Source: BOG-1112 sp964635325
GTDB lineage: Bacteria > Bdellovibrionota_B > Oligoflexia > Oligoflexales > Bog-1112
NCBI GenBank assembly: GCA_964635325.1
Contig: CAZWOL010000039.1
Span: 1 to 30,979 of the forward strand
DNA: 30,979 nucleotides
Direction: 5' to 3'
In this document: piece after piece, positions 22,996 to 30,979 of the stretch
Layout: every line of letters begins with the position of its first letter
Position numbering within the stretch: position 1 is the first letter of the stretch
Made by a program: the position numbers and the translations under genes
The notes under the pieces: model-generated
What the model was told of the DNA's origin: nothing
Databases searched by the model: none
What the model saw: the letters and a program-made list of their open reading frames with translations, nothing else

Positions 22996-25704
22996 TTAAA
23001 AAGACAACGATAGTCCGTTGGGTAAGGCATCTCCAAGCAGAAGGGAGACAGTCTGTGAATCTTGTGGACTATAGTTTTCAATACGATCGATTAGGGATGC
23101 ACTCGCTTGCATCTGTTTAAGTTTTTCACAGGCCTTGGTTCGAATGGCTTCAGGAAGATCCAGCTCACGATCATCGACACGACGACACGCATGACTTAAG
23201 AAATTTGCGAGCATGCCCCAATCCGCTCGTTTGCAATCCCATGCGAGCAGTTTTTCGACCCAAGGGATCACAAAACTTGGTCGAATCACACACTCAGGTC
23301 CCCCGTAAAGTGGCAGACGATTCGCAATACGTGTGAGCGTCCAAATTTTGGGCTCACGGTATACACTTGTATTCAATACGTCTGAACTCAACCACTGACC
23401 CAAAGCAATTTTTTTCTGCATATCGACACGTTCCAATGCACCCAGCAAAAGAATCATCTCGGGAGAACTTTCGCCACGACGCACCAATGGATAGACCTTT
23501 GCAAAAATACGATCCTGAGTCTTTCGATCCAGTCCACCTGCAATGCGACGCCAAAAAATCCACCACTGCGTCTTCGCTTTAGCATTTGCTGGAAAACAGG
23601 GACCCTGTGCAAAAATACCTTGCACATCTCGTATGCGATCGGGATCCCCACTTTCCCCAAAGCCTGGTCGCAAAACATATCCCGCTAGACCTAGCCAAGT
23701 ACTTTCGTGTGCTTCGCTTCGACTGCGACGTGTCAAACCATCATGCAAGAAAGGCCATAAGGATCGCAGTGTCGAAAGGTCCCATTCCTTACGCGGATGC
23801 AAAAATAACTTTTCTAATTCGGGAATAAGAGTGCTTGGATTTTGTGTAAGAGTCAGACGTTCCTTACCAAAAAAGCGCTCTATGTACTCCTGAGCGCTAT
23901 GGAGTTGCTTGGGAATCAACGACTGTGCAAGTTCTGTTAGGTGGTTTTCGTCGGCACGAATATTTTCTTGCAATGAAAAATGAATGCGATAACTTTGATC
24001 CGATGTTCCCGATGGTACACAGTACAATTCCAGCAATCCGCTCGGAGCCAATCGCATACGCAACACAATAGGAACGCTGTGTCCCTTGCGTTGTGCAGCA
24101 TTGCCTAGTCGGGTATGCAGAACCGAAACAGCTTTGAGCTCTGCAAGTTCGACACAATCTCCAAGTCGATCATTCTCTCTATGCAACGAACTATAGAGTT
24201 CGAAACGCACACTCAACCCAAGCAAAGCTTGCAAGCCCGGAACTTTGAGCTCAAGCCAGTCATGACCACCAAAGCCTTTTGGAATAATACAGAGTCCGAG
24301 CTTACGAGCACCCTGTTCGACCTTGATATAGAGCGAACGTGGATAGCCTGCATGCACACTTTCCGTTTGATGCACCTGCCTATAACCATAAACACTCGCT
24401 CCTCGAGAAACTGCGAGTTCGAATGCATCATTATGCAGAACAGTTGGCTCTTTCGCTTGCCAACGTCCAATGATCTGAATTAGGCGTCGACGCAGGCACT
24501 CGGGAACAAGCGTTCCACCCGTAAAGAGGACACTATCTACGATCCGTCCTTGAAGGAACGAAGCCAGGTGCTTGCTAACCGCACTATCTTTTGCGTAAGG
24601 CAAACCCCACTCTTTGAGTCCGAGCTCAGGCTCTTGCACACGATCATTAACATCACAAAAAGGGAAGAAACCCTCAAGTACCGTACTCAAAATTTCTGCT
24701 GCGCTCAGAGCAATGGTCTGTGTTTGCCCTAGAAGCTTGGCTCCCGAACCTATTTGCAGAGATAGGTAGTACTCACGATTGGGATCATTTTCTGCAGTAT
24801 CTAACACCTGTTCTTTAAGAGCACGACATGACGATACAAGCTGCGCCCAACGCTGTCCTGAAAGTTTGGGAAGACCCTGAGCTACTAATTTTGATTCTGC
24901 CAAGACAGCAAGAGCCAGATCGATATTATCACCACCCAATAGGATGTGTTCACTGACTGCAATGCGTTGAATATCAACAACCTGCTTATTGCTATTCCAT
25001 GAACTTCGCAAAAGACAGAAATCGCTAGTACCACCACCTATGTCTACAACTAAAACATTTTGGTCTTGCGATAGCTTTAGGTCTTCTTTTTCTAAGCAAT
25101 AGTAGAATGCAGCTTGGGGCTCTTCACAAAGAGCAACCTGATCACCAAGGCCTGCGAGTTCGGCTGCCTGCAAAGTCAGATGACTAGCGATTTCATCAAA
25201 GGAGGCTGGAACAGTGATAATAATTTTCTGTTTTTCAAGACGAAAGGCTTCTCGACCCGCAGCTATTGTATGGTTCCAAACATCTTTTAGATGCTGCAGA
25301 TAAAGAGATGATACAAAAACCGGAGAAAGTCGCTGTTCACCAACCAAAGTATCTGAGTGCCAGGGGAGTATATTGGCTTCGCGATCTACACCTCCATGAC
25401 ACAACCAAGATTTTGCGGAATGCACAACCAAATCTGTATGGGTGAGCATGCGGTCTTGGGCAAGAGCACCTACAATGTAAGATGGTGCCGAAGATGCAAA
25501 AGGCAGCTGAAACTGCTCGCGTTCCTTATTTTTTGCAATGTAGCAGAACGATGGAAGCGTTGGGCTATCGACAAGACCCTGACTATGCCACTGCGTAATG
25601 GCAAGTGTTTGTGGTTCGGGATCTTGTGCATAACGATCCACATACGACAGAGCACAAGAGCTGGTTCCTAAGTCAATGCCTACGATGTACCGAAAATCGC
25701 TCAC
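22996..25704 (-). CDS. Hsp70 family protein with long C-terminal extension (DUF3731 type)
   Basis: A 902-residue protein. The N-terminal about 450 residues are an actin-like Hsp70 ATPase domain: phosphate-1 GIDLGTSSCALSYV, phosphate-2 VVDIGGGTSDF, then LLGGDNIDLAL and the adenosine motif FTGGTLVPECL, plus CEEPQAAFYYC. The C-terminal about 450 residues do not look like the DnaK substrate-binding domain. They include long helical segments such as WDLSTLRSLWPFLHDGLTRRSR and LGLAGYVLRPGFGESGDPDRIRDV, as in the DUF3731 group always found beside a second Hsp70 and a DUF2760 protein. Its molecular role is unknown; an ATP-driven chaperone or remodelling role is inferred. The start is GTG, overlapping the upstream Hsp70 stop by 4 bases (GTGA), a sign of coupled translation. 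Confidence 0.9.
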   Translation of the reverse strand: MSDFRYIVGIDLGTSSCALSYVDRYAQDPEPQTLAITQWHSQGLVDSPTLPSFCYIAKNKEREQFQLPFASSAPSYIVGALAQDRMLTHTDLVVHSAKSWLCHGGVDREANILPWHSDTLVGEQRLSPVFVSSLYLQHLKDVWNHTIAAGREAFRLEKQKIIITVPASFDEIASHLTLQAAELAGLGDQVALCEEPQAAFYYCLEKEDLKLSQDQNVLVVDIGGGTSDFCLLRSSWNSNKQVVDIQRIAVSEHILLGGDNIDLALAVLAESKLVAQGLPKLSGQRWAQLVSSCRALKEQVLDTAENDPNREYYLSLQIGSGAKLLGQTQTIALSAAEILSTVLEGFFPFCDVNDRVQEPELGLKEWGLPYAKDSAVSKHLASFLQGRIVDSVLFTGGTLVPECLRRRLIQIIGRWQAKEPTVLHNDAFELAVSRGASVYGYRQVHQTESVHAGYPRSLYIKVEQGARKLGLCIIPKGFGGHDWLELKVPGLQALLGLSVRFELYSSLHRENDRLGDCVELAELKAVSVLHTRLGNAAQRKGHSVPIVLRMRLAPSGLLELYCVPSGTSDQSYRIHFSLQENIRADENHLTELAQSLIPKQLHSAQEYIERFFGKERLTLTQNPSTLIPELEKLFLHPRKEWDLSTLRSLWPFLHDGLTRRSRSEAHESTWLGLAGYVLRPGFGESGDPDRIRDVQGIFAQGPCFPANAKAKTQWWIFWRRIAGGLDRKTQDRIFAKVYPLVRRGESSPEMILLLGALERVDMQKKIALGQWLSSDVLNTSVYREPKIWTLTRIANRLPLYGGPECVIRPSFVIPWVEKLLAWDCKRADWGMLANFLSHACRRVDDRELDLPEAIRTKACEKLKQMQASASLIDRIENYSPQDSQTVSLLLGDALPNGLSLSF

Positions 25705-27536
25705 CCACCCTCGCTTTTGCGCAGATCAAATTCAAGCTGCCATTTTTGGTCAGACTGAGCTTGTTTCATAAAGACTTGAAGAGTACCAACATCGTTAAGC
25801 ACAGCTTCGAGGCTCACTGGTACCACTTCTTTTTTGCCATCGACACCAGGCAAATTAACAGTGAGATTCCAAGCATCATCCAATTGGGTTTCGGCGTCTG
25901 AAACGATAGTACCAACACTATCCATGCCCCGCTGTGAGGAGCTAAAGAAGCGGAATGAAGCACTCTCTCCGGTTTGCAAACCAAAACGATTACGTGGTGA
26001 CGGAAGTGTAACCCCTTCTTCGGTACCTTGTGGTACTACACAAAGCCCTCGCACTGGAGCCTTGAGTCCGGGCACTGCCAGTCCGGCAGCTTCCAAAGCA
26101 ATGTAATAGGAACGTGTAGTCCCAGCTTTGATACGAAGTCCTTTACCTGCTGCTTTGACACGCGCAAAATAAGCAGCTCCATGTGCTACAGCAAGATCGA
26201 GGTTGGAATTTTCTAGAACACGAACCGAGTGTCCTGGATTCCATGCATTGAGCACTTCGATGATACGATCACGCAAGGCAGCTGCCTGAAATACTCCACC
26301 ATTGAAGAGAATAGCACTTGGATACAGTGCATCATCATCCGCTCGCAAAGGCACATGTTTTTGCAATTGTGGGCTTGCTTGCAAGGTTTGGTACGCACGT
26401 CTGAGAAACGCTGCAAGATGCTTTGTGATCGCAGGATCATTCTCATACGCTAAGCCCCACTCTTGGATACCCAGTTGTTTCTTCTCCAAAACATCTGATG
26501 AGGCACAAAGGGGAAAAAACCCATCGATAATTAGTTTTTCGAGACGCGAGCGTGTCAGCTCAATAGAAACCGTATTTGCCATGAGCTTAGCACTACGCTT
26601 CGTCACAGAAATAGGCACTTGAGCGAGATCGGTGCGTGAGAATAGTGCTTCTTTAGCACGTCGAGCCTCTGCTACAAGTGAGAGAAACTGCCAATGGTCT
26701 AGCGTTATCCCCTGTTGGGAAAACTCCTCACGCAAACTGTGAGCAAGGGCCATATCCATATTATCACCACCAAGAAGGAGGTGATCCCCAACCGCAATAC
26801 GCTCAAGAGCGAGTTGACCATCCTGATCTTGGATGGAAATCAAACTAAAATCACTGGTTCCACCACCAAGGTCACAAACAAGAACAAGGTCACCAGCCTG
26901 AATGGACTTTTGCCAACTGCGTTCGTTTTGAGACATGAACGCATAAAATGCGGCTTGCGGCTCTTCTAGTAGAGAGACATTTTTGAGTCCAGCTTTCTGT
27001 GCAGCTTCGAGTGTAAGCTGACGCGCACGCTCATCAAAAGATGCTGGAATCGTGAGAACTAGGTTTTGATCTGCAAGAGAGATTTTTTCTCCAGCTTCTT
27101 TACGAGAATGTACAAAGGCATCACGCAAATGTTCCAGATAGAGAGTCAGAGCTTGGAGCGGAGAATAGAGAGTTGGCAGCTCAGAATTCCATGGTAGAAA
27201 GGCTTCATGAGCATCCATGTAGGGATGTGCCAGCCAGGATTTTGCAGATACAATGAGTCTGTCTGGAGATAAGCTTCCACGTTCGAGAGCCCATCTTCCA
27301 ACTACGTGCTCCGTCGTTGCTTCGCTTTGCCAAGGAAGTCGAAGGTCTTCTTCACGAACTTCGTTCGCCTGAGGAACATAAAGTGCTGATGCCAATGTGA
27401 GAGACTGCACAAGCTCCCCAGGTCTATGCACTTGAGGAATAGGAAGCACTTGCACATCAGATTCTGCGCTTGCAAAAGCCAGTGCTGAGTTGGAAGTTCC
27501 AAGGTCAATGCCAAGGTTATAACGAATTTTTTTCAT
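25701..27536 (-). CDS. Hsp70 family protein (DUF2760-associated)
   Basis: A 611-residue Hsp70-type ATPase. Motifs: NLGIDLGTSNSALAF, VCDLGGGTSDFSLI, LLGGDNMDMAL, LLEEPQAAFYAF and ILFNGGVFQAAALRDRI. The ATPase part covers about residues 1-440. The rest is a short beta-rich region (YYIALEAAGLAVPGLKAP..., LCVVPQGTEEG) distantly like a substrate-binding domain, but without the helical lid of DnaK. Long inserts near the N-terminus are shared with the neighbouring Hsp70 (SAKSWLAHPY here, SAKSWLCHGG there), so the two are paralogues that may pair. GGAG lies 7 bases before the ATG, and 47 bases separate it from DUF2760. No DnaJ or GrpE is nearby; the co-chaperones are unknown. Confidence 0.92.
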   Translation of the reverse strand: MKKIRYNLGIDLGTSNSALAFASAESDVQVLPIPQVHRPGELVQSLTLASALYVPQANEVREEDLRLPWQSEATTEHVVGRWALERGSLSPDRLIVSAKSWLAHPYMDAHEAFLPWNSELPTLYSPLQALTLYLEHLRDAFVHSRKEAGEKISLADQNLVLTIPASFDERARQLTLEAAQKAGLKNVSLLEEPQAAFYAFMSQNERSWQKSIQAGDLVLVCDLGGGTSDFSLISIQDQDGQLALERIAVGDHLLLGGDNMDMALAHSLREEFSQQGITLDHWQFLSLVAEARRAKEALFSRTDLAQVPISVTKRSAKLMANTVSIELTRSRLEKLIIDGFFPLCASSDVLEKKQLGIQEWGLAYENDPAITKHLAAFLRRAYQTLQASPQLQKHVPLRADDDALYPSAILFNGGVFQAAALRDRIIEVLNAWNPGHSVRVLENSNLDLAVAHGAAYFARVKAAGKGLRIKAGTTRSYYIALEAAGLAVPGLKAPVRGLCVVPQGTEEGVTLPSPRNRFGLQTGESASFRFFSSSQRGMDSVGTIVSDAETQLDDAWNLTVNLPGVDGKKEVVPVSLEAVLNDVGTLQVFMKQAQSDQKWQLEFDLRKSEGG

Positions 27537-27583
27537 GAGAAGACTCCGAGCGCAATCGCGCGAGGGGAAGATAGATGCTGCTA

Positions 27584-28423
27584 TTATGAGACTTCAACTT
27601 CAATGGGACTAATCACATGCTTACCTTGAAAGTCTCCAGTAGATGAGCGTCGTGGAATATTGATCGCATCCGTTCCCCAACCACGGTGCAAAATTTTTGC
27701 GGTGAATGGGGTTGTTTCGTTATTTTTTCCTAAAATTCTGTAGTCGTGCAGAGAATCATTGACGTCGAGACGGACAACGCTGCCTTCGTCATCTAAACGC
27801 AGCGGAGAAATATTGAAGAACTCTCGAAGTACTTTCGAACAGCCCTGATGTACGACGCGACCAGCAGCTCCAATCTGGGCATCACTAAAAGCAGTGATAT
27901 CTTCCATAAGGAAATCGAGCAGACGACCTTTTTCTTGGAGCAAAGATAAGAACGTAAGTAGATCCGTCTGAGAATTTTGCGTACTATTTCGGCGTAATTC
28001 CTCTGCATTGCTCTGCAGAGTTCGCTCTGTTTGGGCCAAAATCGTTCGGGATTCTTGCAAGTTTGCACTGAGCTCTTGCTGAGATTGGGCCATTCGTGTG
28101 AGCTCACGAGCCAACTCATCTTTCTGCGCCTGAAAGGCCTGAACTTCACCTTGCAATGAAGCGATACGAATATCGCGTGCAGAAAGGTCTTGGACCTTTA
28201 GAGCTTGCTCACGTTCTAGTTGATTTTCTAGATCACGAATACTCTTACGACGCTGCTTATAATCAGATAACGCACCGATCTGACAGAGAAAGGCAAGCCC
28301 CATCACTAGCAATGGAGCGACACGAAGATAGCTCGGAGGAACACTAACCCCTAAATTAAAGGAGGCTAGCATACAGAGGACACTGACAACAAATATCAGG
28401 AAACTAAGAAAGATGGCTCTCAT
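27584..28423 (-). CDS. DUF2760 membrane-anchored coiled-coil protein
   Basis: About 279 residues from the ATG at 28423, preceded by GGAG at 6 bases and by a promoter ending near 28455. An in-frame start 42 codons upstream would lie above that promoter and is rejected. Two N-terminal transmembrane segments (about residues 1-25 and 35-50: FLSFLIFVVSVLCML and APLLVMGLAFLCQIGAL) precede a long coiled coil (about 55-160) rich in Glu, Gln and Arg. The C-terminal about 115 residues match DUF2760: LLQEKGRLLDFLMEDITAF, SDAQIGAAGRVVHQGCSKVLREFF and FTAKILHRGWG. It heads the DUF2760-Hsp70-Hsp70 cluster seen in many proteobacteria. A role as membrane platform for the two Hsp70s is inferred. Most DUF2760 proteins I recall lack such a long coiled coil. 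Confidence 0.85.
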   Translation of the reverse strand: MRAIFLSFLIFVVSVLCMLASFNLGVSVPPSYLRVAPLLVMGLAFLCQIGALSDYKQRRKSIRDLENQLEREQALKVQDLSARDIRIASLQGEVQAFQAQKDELARELTRMAQSQQELSANLQESRTILAQTERTLQSNAEELRRNSTQNSQTDLLTFLSLLQEKGRLLDFLMEDITAFSDAQIGAAGRVVHQGCSKVLREFFNISPLRLDDEGSVVRLDVNDSLHDYRILGKNNETTPFTAKILHRGWGTDAINIPRRSSTGDFQGKHVISPIEVEVS

Positions 28424-28454
28424 GGGATTCTCCGCGGATTTTAAACTGGTCTTT

Positions 28455-28483
28455 TTAATAGAAAAGTTTCTGCTTTGGAGCAA
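28455..28483 (-). promoter_or_regulatory. Promoter of the DUF2760-Hsp70 operon
   Basis: On the minus strand: -35 TTGCTC (28483-28478), 17-bp spacer, -10 TATTAA (28460-28455). Each hexamer matches consensus at four positions. The predicted transcript start near 28448 leaves a leader of about 25 bases with the GGAG site, which supports the ATG at 28423. No heat-shock-type promoter or CIRCE element is seen. Confidence 0.45.
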
Positions 28484-28508
28484 GGAGAAAAGGCGGACTG
28501 CTTCTGGA

Positions 28509-28536
28509 TTGACCGAAAAGACAGTTTTGCTATAGT
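28509..28536 (+). promoter_or_regulatory. Promoter of the apyrase gene
   Basis: -35 TTGACC (28509-28514), 16-bp spacer, -10 TATAGT (28531-28536), five and four to five matches to sigma-70 consensus. The predicted start near 28543 precedes a GAAGGA site and the ATG at 28568. It is back to back with the leftward promoter, with 25 bases between the two -35 elements. Confidence 0.55.
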
Positions 28537-28567
28537 CCCGGCGCACCAATCAAAGAAGGATAATCTT

Positions 28568-29803
28568 ATGTTATTGAACTTGCGACTCCTTAGCCTAGCT
28601 GTAGCTAGCACCTTCTTGGCTTTTTCCTGCTGCCACTTTCAGAGTGGCACAGCATCGGCATCTTCTGAACAACGGGTCATTATTTTTGATGCCGGCAGTT
28701 CTGGCACACGAGTTTATATTTACGACTGGGATTTTAAAGGCTGCTCCACGCCGCCAACCTGTGAGTTGAATGCCGATACTTTGCCGCGCATAGCTCTCGC
28801 GGGACCAACAAACAAGCCGTGGGTCCTTAAAACTCCTGGTGGCTTAGACACGCTTGCAGAGACTCCCGAAAAAGTCGAAGCATACCTAGAACCCCTCTTG
28901 CAGTTTATTCGAGACAAAGCCGGAACAAAAAAGCAAATACCTACCTACTTTTATGCCACAGGTGGCGTACGAAAGCTAAGCGATGAGCAGGAGAGGGTTC
29001 TCCTAAGCGCTGTGAAGCGAGCACTGCAAGCACAGTCGCATTTGGATACACAGGAAGTCCGAGAGCTCACGGGTCAAGATGAAGGGACCTACTCTTGGAT
29101 TGCCGTCAATGCCTTGGCTAAGCGCTTTGGAAAGCAACAAAAGACGCTAGGCGTTATCGAACTTGGTGGAGCCTCCTTGCAGGTTGCTTTTGTACCTGAG
29201 CATGCATCCAAACAAGACACCGTTGAGGTTCAAGTGGGACAACATCGCTATCAACTCTACTCGTATAGCTATGATGGATTGGGTCGCGAAGATGCTTTAG
29301 CGCAGCTAAAACGTGAACATCACAATCATTGCTTTGCAAGCGAGGACAAGGCAAGCTCAGGTGCTGCAGCTTGTATTGCGGAAATAACCCATCGCATTGA
29401 GCTCGGAAGCCCTGACTGTTTTGAACAATGCGGAATGCGCAACCGTTTTCAACCGAGTCTCTATGGAGATTTCGTAGCTTTAGAGAATTTCTATCACGTT
29501 GGCAACGAACACGGTCACTCAGAGTTGACACTGCAAGAGCTCATCAATTTAGGGGACAGGGTCTGCTCACTCTCTCTTAGGGAATATCGCAAAATCTATC
29601 CCGAAACACCCAAGTTTAAGAATGCTTGCTTTGATCTTTCGTTCCTTCGAGCCATCCTCGTTGGTAGCTCAAAAGGTGGAGGCCTTGGATTCGATACCAA
29701 GGGTTCTTATAGAGCAGTTAAAGACATAGACAGTATGGAACCCTCCTGGACCTACGGTGTCGTTCTTTCAAAAATTCTAGCTAACCAAAAAAACACGCCT
29801 TAA
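28568..29803 (+). CDS. Exported GDA1/CD39-family apyrase (NTPDase)
   Basis: A 411-residue protein from the ATG at 28568 (GAAGGA upstream; an in-frame start 31 codons earlier lies above the promoter). Residues 1-30 form a signal peptide, possibly of lipoprotein type (LAFSCC, Cys21/22). The apyrase-conserved regions are clear: ACR1 DAGSSGTR (41-48), ACR2 YATGGVR (129-135), ACR3 GQDEGTYSWIAVN (169-181) with catalytic Glu172, and ACR4 IELGGASLQVAF (197-208). Such enzymes remove gamma and beta phosphates from nucleoside tri- and diphosphates using Ca or Mg. Several Cys pairs in the C-terminal half (for example CFEQC) suggest disulfides, fitting a periplasmic or surface location. The family is mainly eukaryotic, with a known bacterial member in Legionella that aids growth in hosts. 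It stands next to, and divergent from, the Hsp70 operon. Confidence 0.92.
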   Translation: MLLNLRLLSLAVASTFLAFSCCHFQSGTASASSEQRVIIFDAGSSGTRVYIYDWDFKGCSTPPTCELNADTLPRIALAGPTNKPWVLKTPGGLDTLAETPEKVEAYLEPLLQFIRDKAGTKKQIPTYFYATGGVRKLSDEQERVLLSAVKRALQAQSHLDTQEVRELTGQDEGTYSWIAVNALAKRFGKQQKTLGVIELGGASLQVAFVPEHASKQDTVEVQVGQHRYQLYSYSYDGLGREDALAQLKREHHNHCFASEDKASSGAAACIAEITHRIELGSPDCFEQCGMRNRFQPSLYGDFVALENFYHVGNEHGHSELTLQELINLGDRVCSLSLREYRKIYPETPKFKNACFDLSFLRAILVGSSKGGGLGFDTKGSYRAVKDIDSMEPSWTYGVVLSKILANQKNTP

Positions 29804-29882
29804 CCTCATTCAAAAAAAGAAGCGTACGCAGACTCTGTCTTTTTTGCTATTTTCAAGTCTAAGCAACTGGATGGGGTGAAAA

Positions 29883-30968
29883 ATGCAAAAAAGAATACGG
29901 GTCGGTATCATCTTTGGGGGCTGCTCACCTGAGCACGAGATCTCCTTGCTATCTGCAAGCAATGTCATTCGAGCACTCGACCCAAAACAATTCGATGTAG
30001 TCCTGATTGGTATCGACAAAGAAGGACGTTGGCTTTTGCCCGAACAAAGTCAACCGCTCCTTGATATGGCACATTCCAAATCCATTCGCATCAATACAGC
30101 TTCTGCACAGCGCCTAAGTATATTGCCAAGTCAAAGAACCGAACTCATTACGGCAGGCACAACACTAGGCACACTCGATGTGGTATTTCCGATACTGCAT
30201 GGACCACTCGGAGAAGACGGAACCATCCAAGGTCTCTTACGCTTTGTGGGCATTCCCTGCGTTGGACCCAATGTTCTAGCCTCTGCAATGTGCATGGACA
30301 AAGAAATCACCAAGAACATTCTTATGCAGCATCAGATCCCAACCCCCAATTTCATCTGTGTTCGTTCTCACGAGAAAAATGGGCTCAAGTACCAGGATGT
30401 CGTCAAAAAGCTCGGTAGCCCACTCTTTGTCAAACCCGCAAACCTCGGGTCCAGCGTAGGTATTTCCAAAGTTAAAGATGAAAAATCTTTTGAAGCTGCG
30501 ATTGAAGACGCCTTCCTCTACGATCATAAGATCCTAATTGAGGAAGCCATTATCGGTCGCGAAATCGAAATCGGTGTACTCGGCAACAACAACCCCGAAG
30601 TATCCGTCACGGCAGAGGCCATCCCCAACGCAGAATTCTACACGTACGATGCAAAATATAACGACGAAAAACTACGTGTCGTGATCCCAGCTGAACTTCC
30701 TCAAAAGACAGTCGATGCTATTCAGCTTTATGCGAAGAAAGCGTTTCAAGCACTCAACTGCCAGGGGATGGCACGTGTAGATTTCTTTGTACGAGGAGAT
30801 CAGGTCTATCTCAATGAGCTCAATACGATCCCAGGCTTTACAAGTTCGAGCGCATTCCCTCGACTTTGGGAAGCCTCTGGTGTGCCATATGCAAAATTGA
30901 TCGAACGTCTGCTTGCTCTAGCAATCGAAGCTCACCAAAGCAATCAGCAGCTCAAACACAGCTACTGA
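29883..30968 (+). CDS. ddl: D-alanine-D-alanine ligase
   Basis: A 361-residue ATP-grasp ligase that joins two D-Ala to make the peptidoglycan precursor dipeptide. Motifs: GGCSPEHEISLLSA near the N-terminus, HGPLGEDGTIQGLLRFVGIPCVG, VKPANLGSSVGISKV in the ATP-grasp domain, EEAIIGREIEIGVLG, and LNELNTIPGFTSSSAFPRLW with metal-binding Glu and Asn. The omega loop reads FYTYDAKY, with the Tyr typical of D-Ala-D-Ala ligases, rather than the His found in D-Ala-D-Lac VanA-type enzymes, so a normal vancomycin-sensitive precursor is expected. Length fits the DdlA-like form. GGGGTG sits 4 bases before the ATG. It lies 79 bases after the apyrase stop and could share its transcript. No mur genes are adjacent. 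Confidence 0.95.
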   Translation: MQKRIRVGIIFGGCSPEHEISLLSASNVIRALDPKQFDVVLIGIDKEGRWLLPEQSQPLLDMAHSKSIRINTASAQRLSILPSQRTELITAGTTLGTLDVVFPILHGPLGEDGTIQGLLRFVGIPCVGPNVLASAMCMDKEITKNILMQHQIPTPNFICVRSHEKNGLKYQDVVKKLGSPLFVKPANLGSSVGISKVKDEKSFEAAIEDAFLYDHKILIEEAIIGREIEIGVLGNNNPEVSVTAEAIPNAEFYTYDAKYNDEKLRVVIPAELPQKTVDAIQLYAKKAFQALNCQGMARVDFFVRGDQVYLNELNTIPGFTSSSAFPRLWEASGVPYAKLIERLLALAIEAHQSNQQLKHSY

Positions 30969-30979
30969 TCCTCTGACAT

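Noticed and set aside
29804..29882. Possible terminator between the apyrase and ddl genes (A-rich and T-rich arms with AGAC/GTCT)
   Set aside because: Only a 4-bp G/C-containing stem with weak A-T arms; cannot be separated from chance.
1..30979. tRNA, rRNA, CRISPR arrays, insertion sequences and integrases
   Set aside because: None recognised by eye on either strand; the Rhs island carries no visible transposase or integrase in this window.

Overview
The window looks like chromosomal DNA from a Gram-negative bacterium with moderate G+C and the standard genetic code (TGA ends several intact genes). Evidence for the Gram-negative call: a tail-specific S41 protease with a signal peptide, an O-antigen-ligase-like polymerase/ligase, a DUF2760/Hsp70/Hsp70-DUF3731 cluster and periplasm-directed proteins. 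The mix (short UvrA, histone H1-like protein, acetoacetyl-CoA synthetase, CD39-type apyrase) would fit a Bdellovibrionota/Oligoflexia-like or other deltaproteobacterial lineage. That placement is inference from gene content only.

Left end (1-2695): an accessory island of Rhs polymorphic-toxin cassettes. It holds two paralogous AT-rich putative immunity genes, one displaced Rhs C-terminus carrying a probable HNH/Endo VII-type nuclease toxin, and a second Rhs C-terminus killed by an in-frame TGA. The units are tandem, and short shared sequences mark the joints. The island ends abruptly against rpoZ.

2750-12426: mostly housekeeping genes. These are rpoZ (-), a small unknown gene plus a gamma-carbonic-anhydrase-like protein (+), a tightly overlapping folB-pdxA-uvrA operon (-), an exported thioredoxin-fold protein (+), acetoacetyl-CoA synthetase (-), and an ImmA/IrrE-like protein (-) whose HExxH zinc motif is lost. 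A clean 8-bp dyad lies upstream of the ImmA-like gene.

12715-20245: a Lys/Ala-rich histone H1-like gene (-) with a palindrome in its upstream region, then about 690 bp without a convincing gene. Next comes a five-gene overlapping operon (+): an O-antigen ligase-like polytopic protein, an ABC permease and its ATPase, and two full-length ABC exporter halves. The two halves together show one degenerate and one canonical ATP site, as in known asymmetric heterodimeric exporters.

20266-30968: tail-specific protease Prc (-), a stand-alone CheY-like receiver (-), and a leftward operon DUF2760 - Hsp70 - Hsp70/DUF3731. Divergent from this operon, across a 144-bp gap with back-to-back promoters, is an exported GDA1/CD39 apyrase. 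That family is typical of eukaryotes and a few host-associated bacteria. D-alanine-D-alanine ligase closes the window. The most intriguing regions are the Rhs toxin/immunity array and the divergent Hsp70-cluster/apyrase locus.
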